64,000 nt of DNA from Nymphaea colorata. Its lineage: Eukaryota > Streptophyta > Magnoliopsida > Nymphaeales > Nymphaeaceae. The number at the start of each line of letters is the position of its first letter. The stretch's first letter is position 1. Below, in pieces: positions 62,941 through 64,000 of this stretch. Position numbers and translations under genes: made by a program. The stretch is from NCBI RefSeq assembly GCF_008831285.2, contig NC_045141.1, positions 2,048,001 through 2,112,000 of the forward strand. The letters are read 5' to 3'. A model generated the notes under the pieces. It made no database searches. It was not told where the DNA came from and saw only the letters and a list, made by a program, of their open reading frames with translations.

Positions 62941-64000
62941 CAACTTGTGGGACTTACAACCCTCCCTTTAATTTAAAATTCCTTTTTGATTTGGTGATCT
63001 TTGACCACTACAGGAAGATGATGGCGCTCACATGCTTCTCCAGTGTATATTGCAGCCGCTACCAAAAGTAGTCATTACATAATTGTATCGACAGTCTCCC
63101 TTGTTAATTTGATGTAGAAGTTTGTAATTTAGGTGTTTAGGTTTCGTAATCTTCCTCTATGGGTTTTTATATAAGAATCAAATTTTGAACTACTTGTTTC
63201 AATTAATGGAGAAAATTAATGGCACTCTTAGGGGACATTTGGTAATTATTAATTCATCTAGATTAATTCAGATCTATGGATTTGATGCGGCAAAGTTCTG
63301 TGCTAAAATTCAAAGTTCATCAAACTAACAATCATAGGTCATATCACTTAATTAGGATCCACAGTTGAAGTCTTTATTTCATTTTTTGCATTGATAAAAG
63401 GTCTCATTTAAGGTCCAAGCGAAGAAGGTCTGCTGCAATCCATGGATTTCAAATCTTGATACTCTTAAATCAGGAGCAATCAAACGGCAGAGAATGCTAC
63501 GTACAATGGTTATGCGAGTTTGCAAAAGGGCATATCTTGGGGCTGCCTCTTTAAAGGGTCACAGAATTCCAAAACCAAGACAAATTTAATTTATTAAAGA
63601 GCGGTAGTTAGTGCCTCTTAGTTGGCAAGTGCATATGCGAAAGTATCTTTGAGGAACATGACGATGGTAAGGCATCATATTCAGCTTCCCAAAAGTTCAC
63701 ATTCTACTTGAGATTTGGTTTATGGCTAGATACTTGTTTTCTAATTTATTCTTCCCATATCCAAAAAAGAAGAAGGAAAAGTTATATGCTTCCAAGACAA
63801 TCCCACCAGAACAACAAAGGGAATAATGAATATTTGTTATGCTATGCCATCATACTTAACTTCCCGCTTTTTATATCCCTAAACTTCATTTTCTTCTTTT
63901 CTTTCATCTAGAACCGCGTATTACTTCATCGTCCGTTTGTTTCCTTTTTCTTTAGAAGTTTATTAATTTTTCAGTTTTCTTTACGCCTTTTCCAACTTAA
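62931..64000 (-). repeat. Right arm of the inverted repeat, outer part
   Basis: Continues the right arm after the insertion: CTAGTTATGTCAACTT matches the reverse complement of the left arm at about 43,785-43,800. Homology continues to the window edge, where position 64,000 pairs with about 42,329. Confidence 0.9.

Noticed and set aside
1-64000. tRNA, rRNA or organellar DNA insertions
   Set aside because: Scanning by eye gave no tRNA cloverleaf motifs, rRNA signature stretches or chloroplast/mitochondrial genes; a dedicated search could still find short ones.

Overview
This is nuclear DNA of a flowering plant. It holds part of one recognisable host gene, about 18 small exons spread over more than 32 kb, and otherwise layered transposable elements, (TA)n microsatellites and tandem repeats. 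The long introns and nested plant-type elements (Ty1/copia, a long solo LTR, hAT, a FAR1-type Mutator element with PMD and Ulp1 pieces) point to an angiosperm with a moderately large genome. I cannot name the species. The protein reads equally well as a monocot, magnoliid or early-diverging angiosperm sequence.

Region 1 (1-34,604, minus strand): the 5' half of a plasma-membrane-type autoinhibited Ca2+-ATPase (ACA8/ACA9/ACA10 clade). I could place 18 exons with exact phase agreement, giving 1,638 coding bases (546 residues). They run from the start codon at 34,604 to the N-domain start at 2,118. The frame covers the N-terminal calmodulin-binding autoinhibitory region, TM1-TM4, the actuator domain with TGES, the PEGLP of TM4 and the phosphorylated Asp of DKTGT (residue 491). 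The rest of the pump lies beyond the left edge. Two introns (4 and 16) appear to use GC instead of GT donors. The long introns carry mobile elements: intron 1 a decayed hAT transposase; intron 3 a decayed plus-strand copia element that was itself hit by a 3,060-bp solo LTR (5-bp target duplication) and a 243-bp MITE-like element (6-bp target duplication); intron 6 a 326-bp LTR-like element; intron 7 a complete but decayed minus-strand copia element with both LTRs.

Region 2 (34,605-42,328): 5' leader and upstream DNA of the Ca2+-ATPase, then AT-rich intergenic DNA with short tandem duplications and microsatellites. No gene is recognised.

Region 3 (42,329-64,000): a very large inverted repeat. 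The left arm (42,329-46,165) pairs with a right arm made of 48,490-50,530 plus 62,931-64,000. The arms surround a spacer rich in a degenerate ~80-bp 'ggatcc' minisatellite. The right arm is split by a 12.4-kb insertion (50,531-62,930) flanked by a perfect 10-bp duplication, CTAGTTATGT. That insertion is a Mutator-like element carrying a decayed FAR1/MULE transposase with SWIM finger (minus), a plant-mobile-domain-like pseudogene (plus), a Ulp1/C48 protease remnant whose halves now lie on opposite strands, and three separate tandem-repeat blocks. The undisturbed pairing of the arms lets the pre-insertion site be read directly.

Nothing in region 3 looks like an intact host gene, and every transposon reading frame is interrupted. 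The strongest 'second look' items are the GC-AG introns, the long palindrome, and the PMD/Ulp1/FAR1-type Mutator element with its apparent internal inversion.
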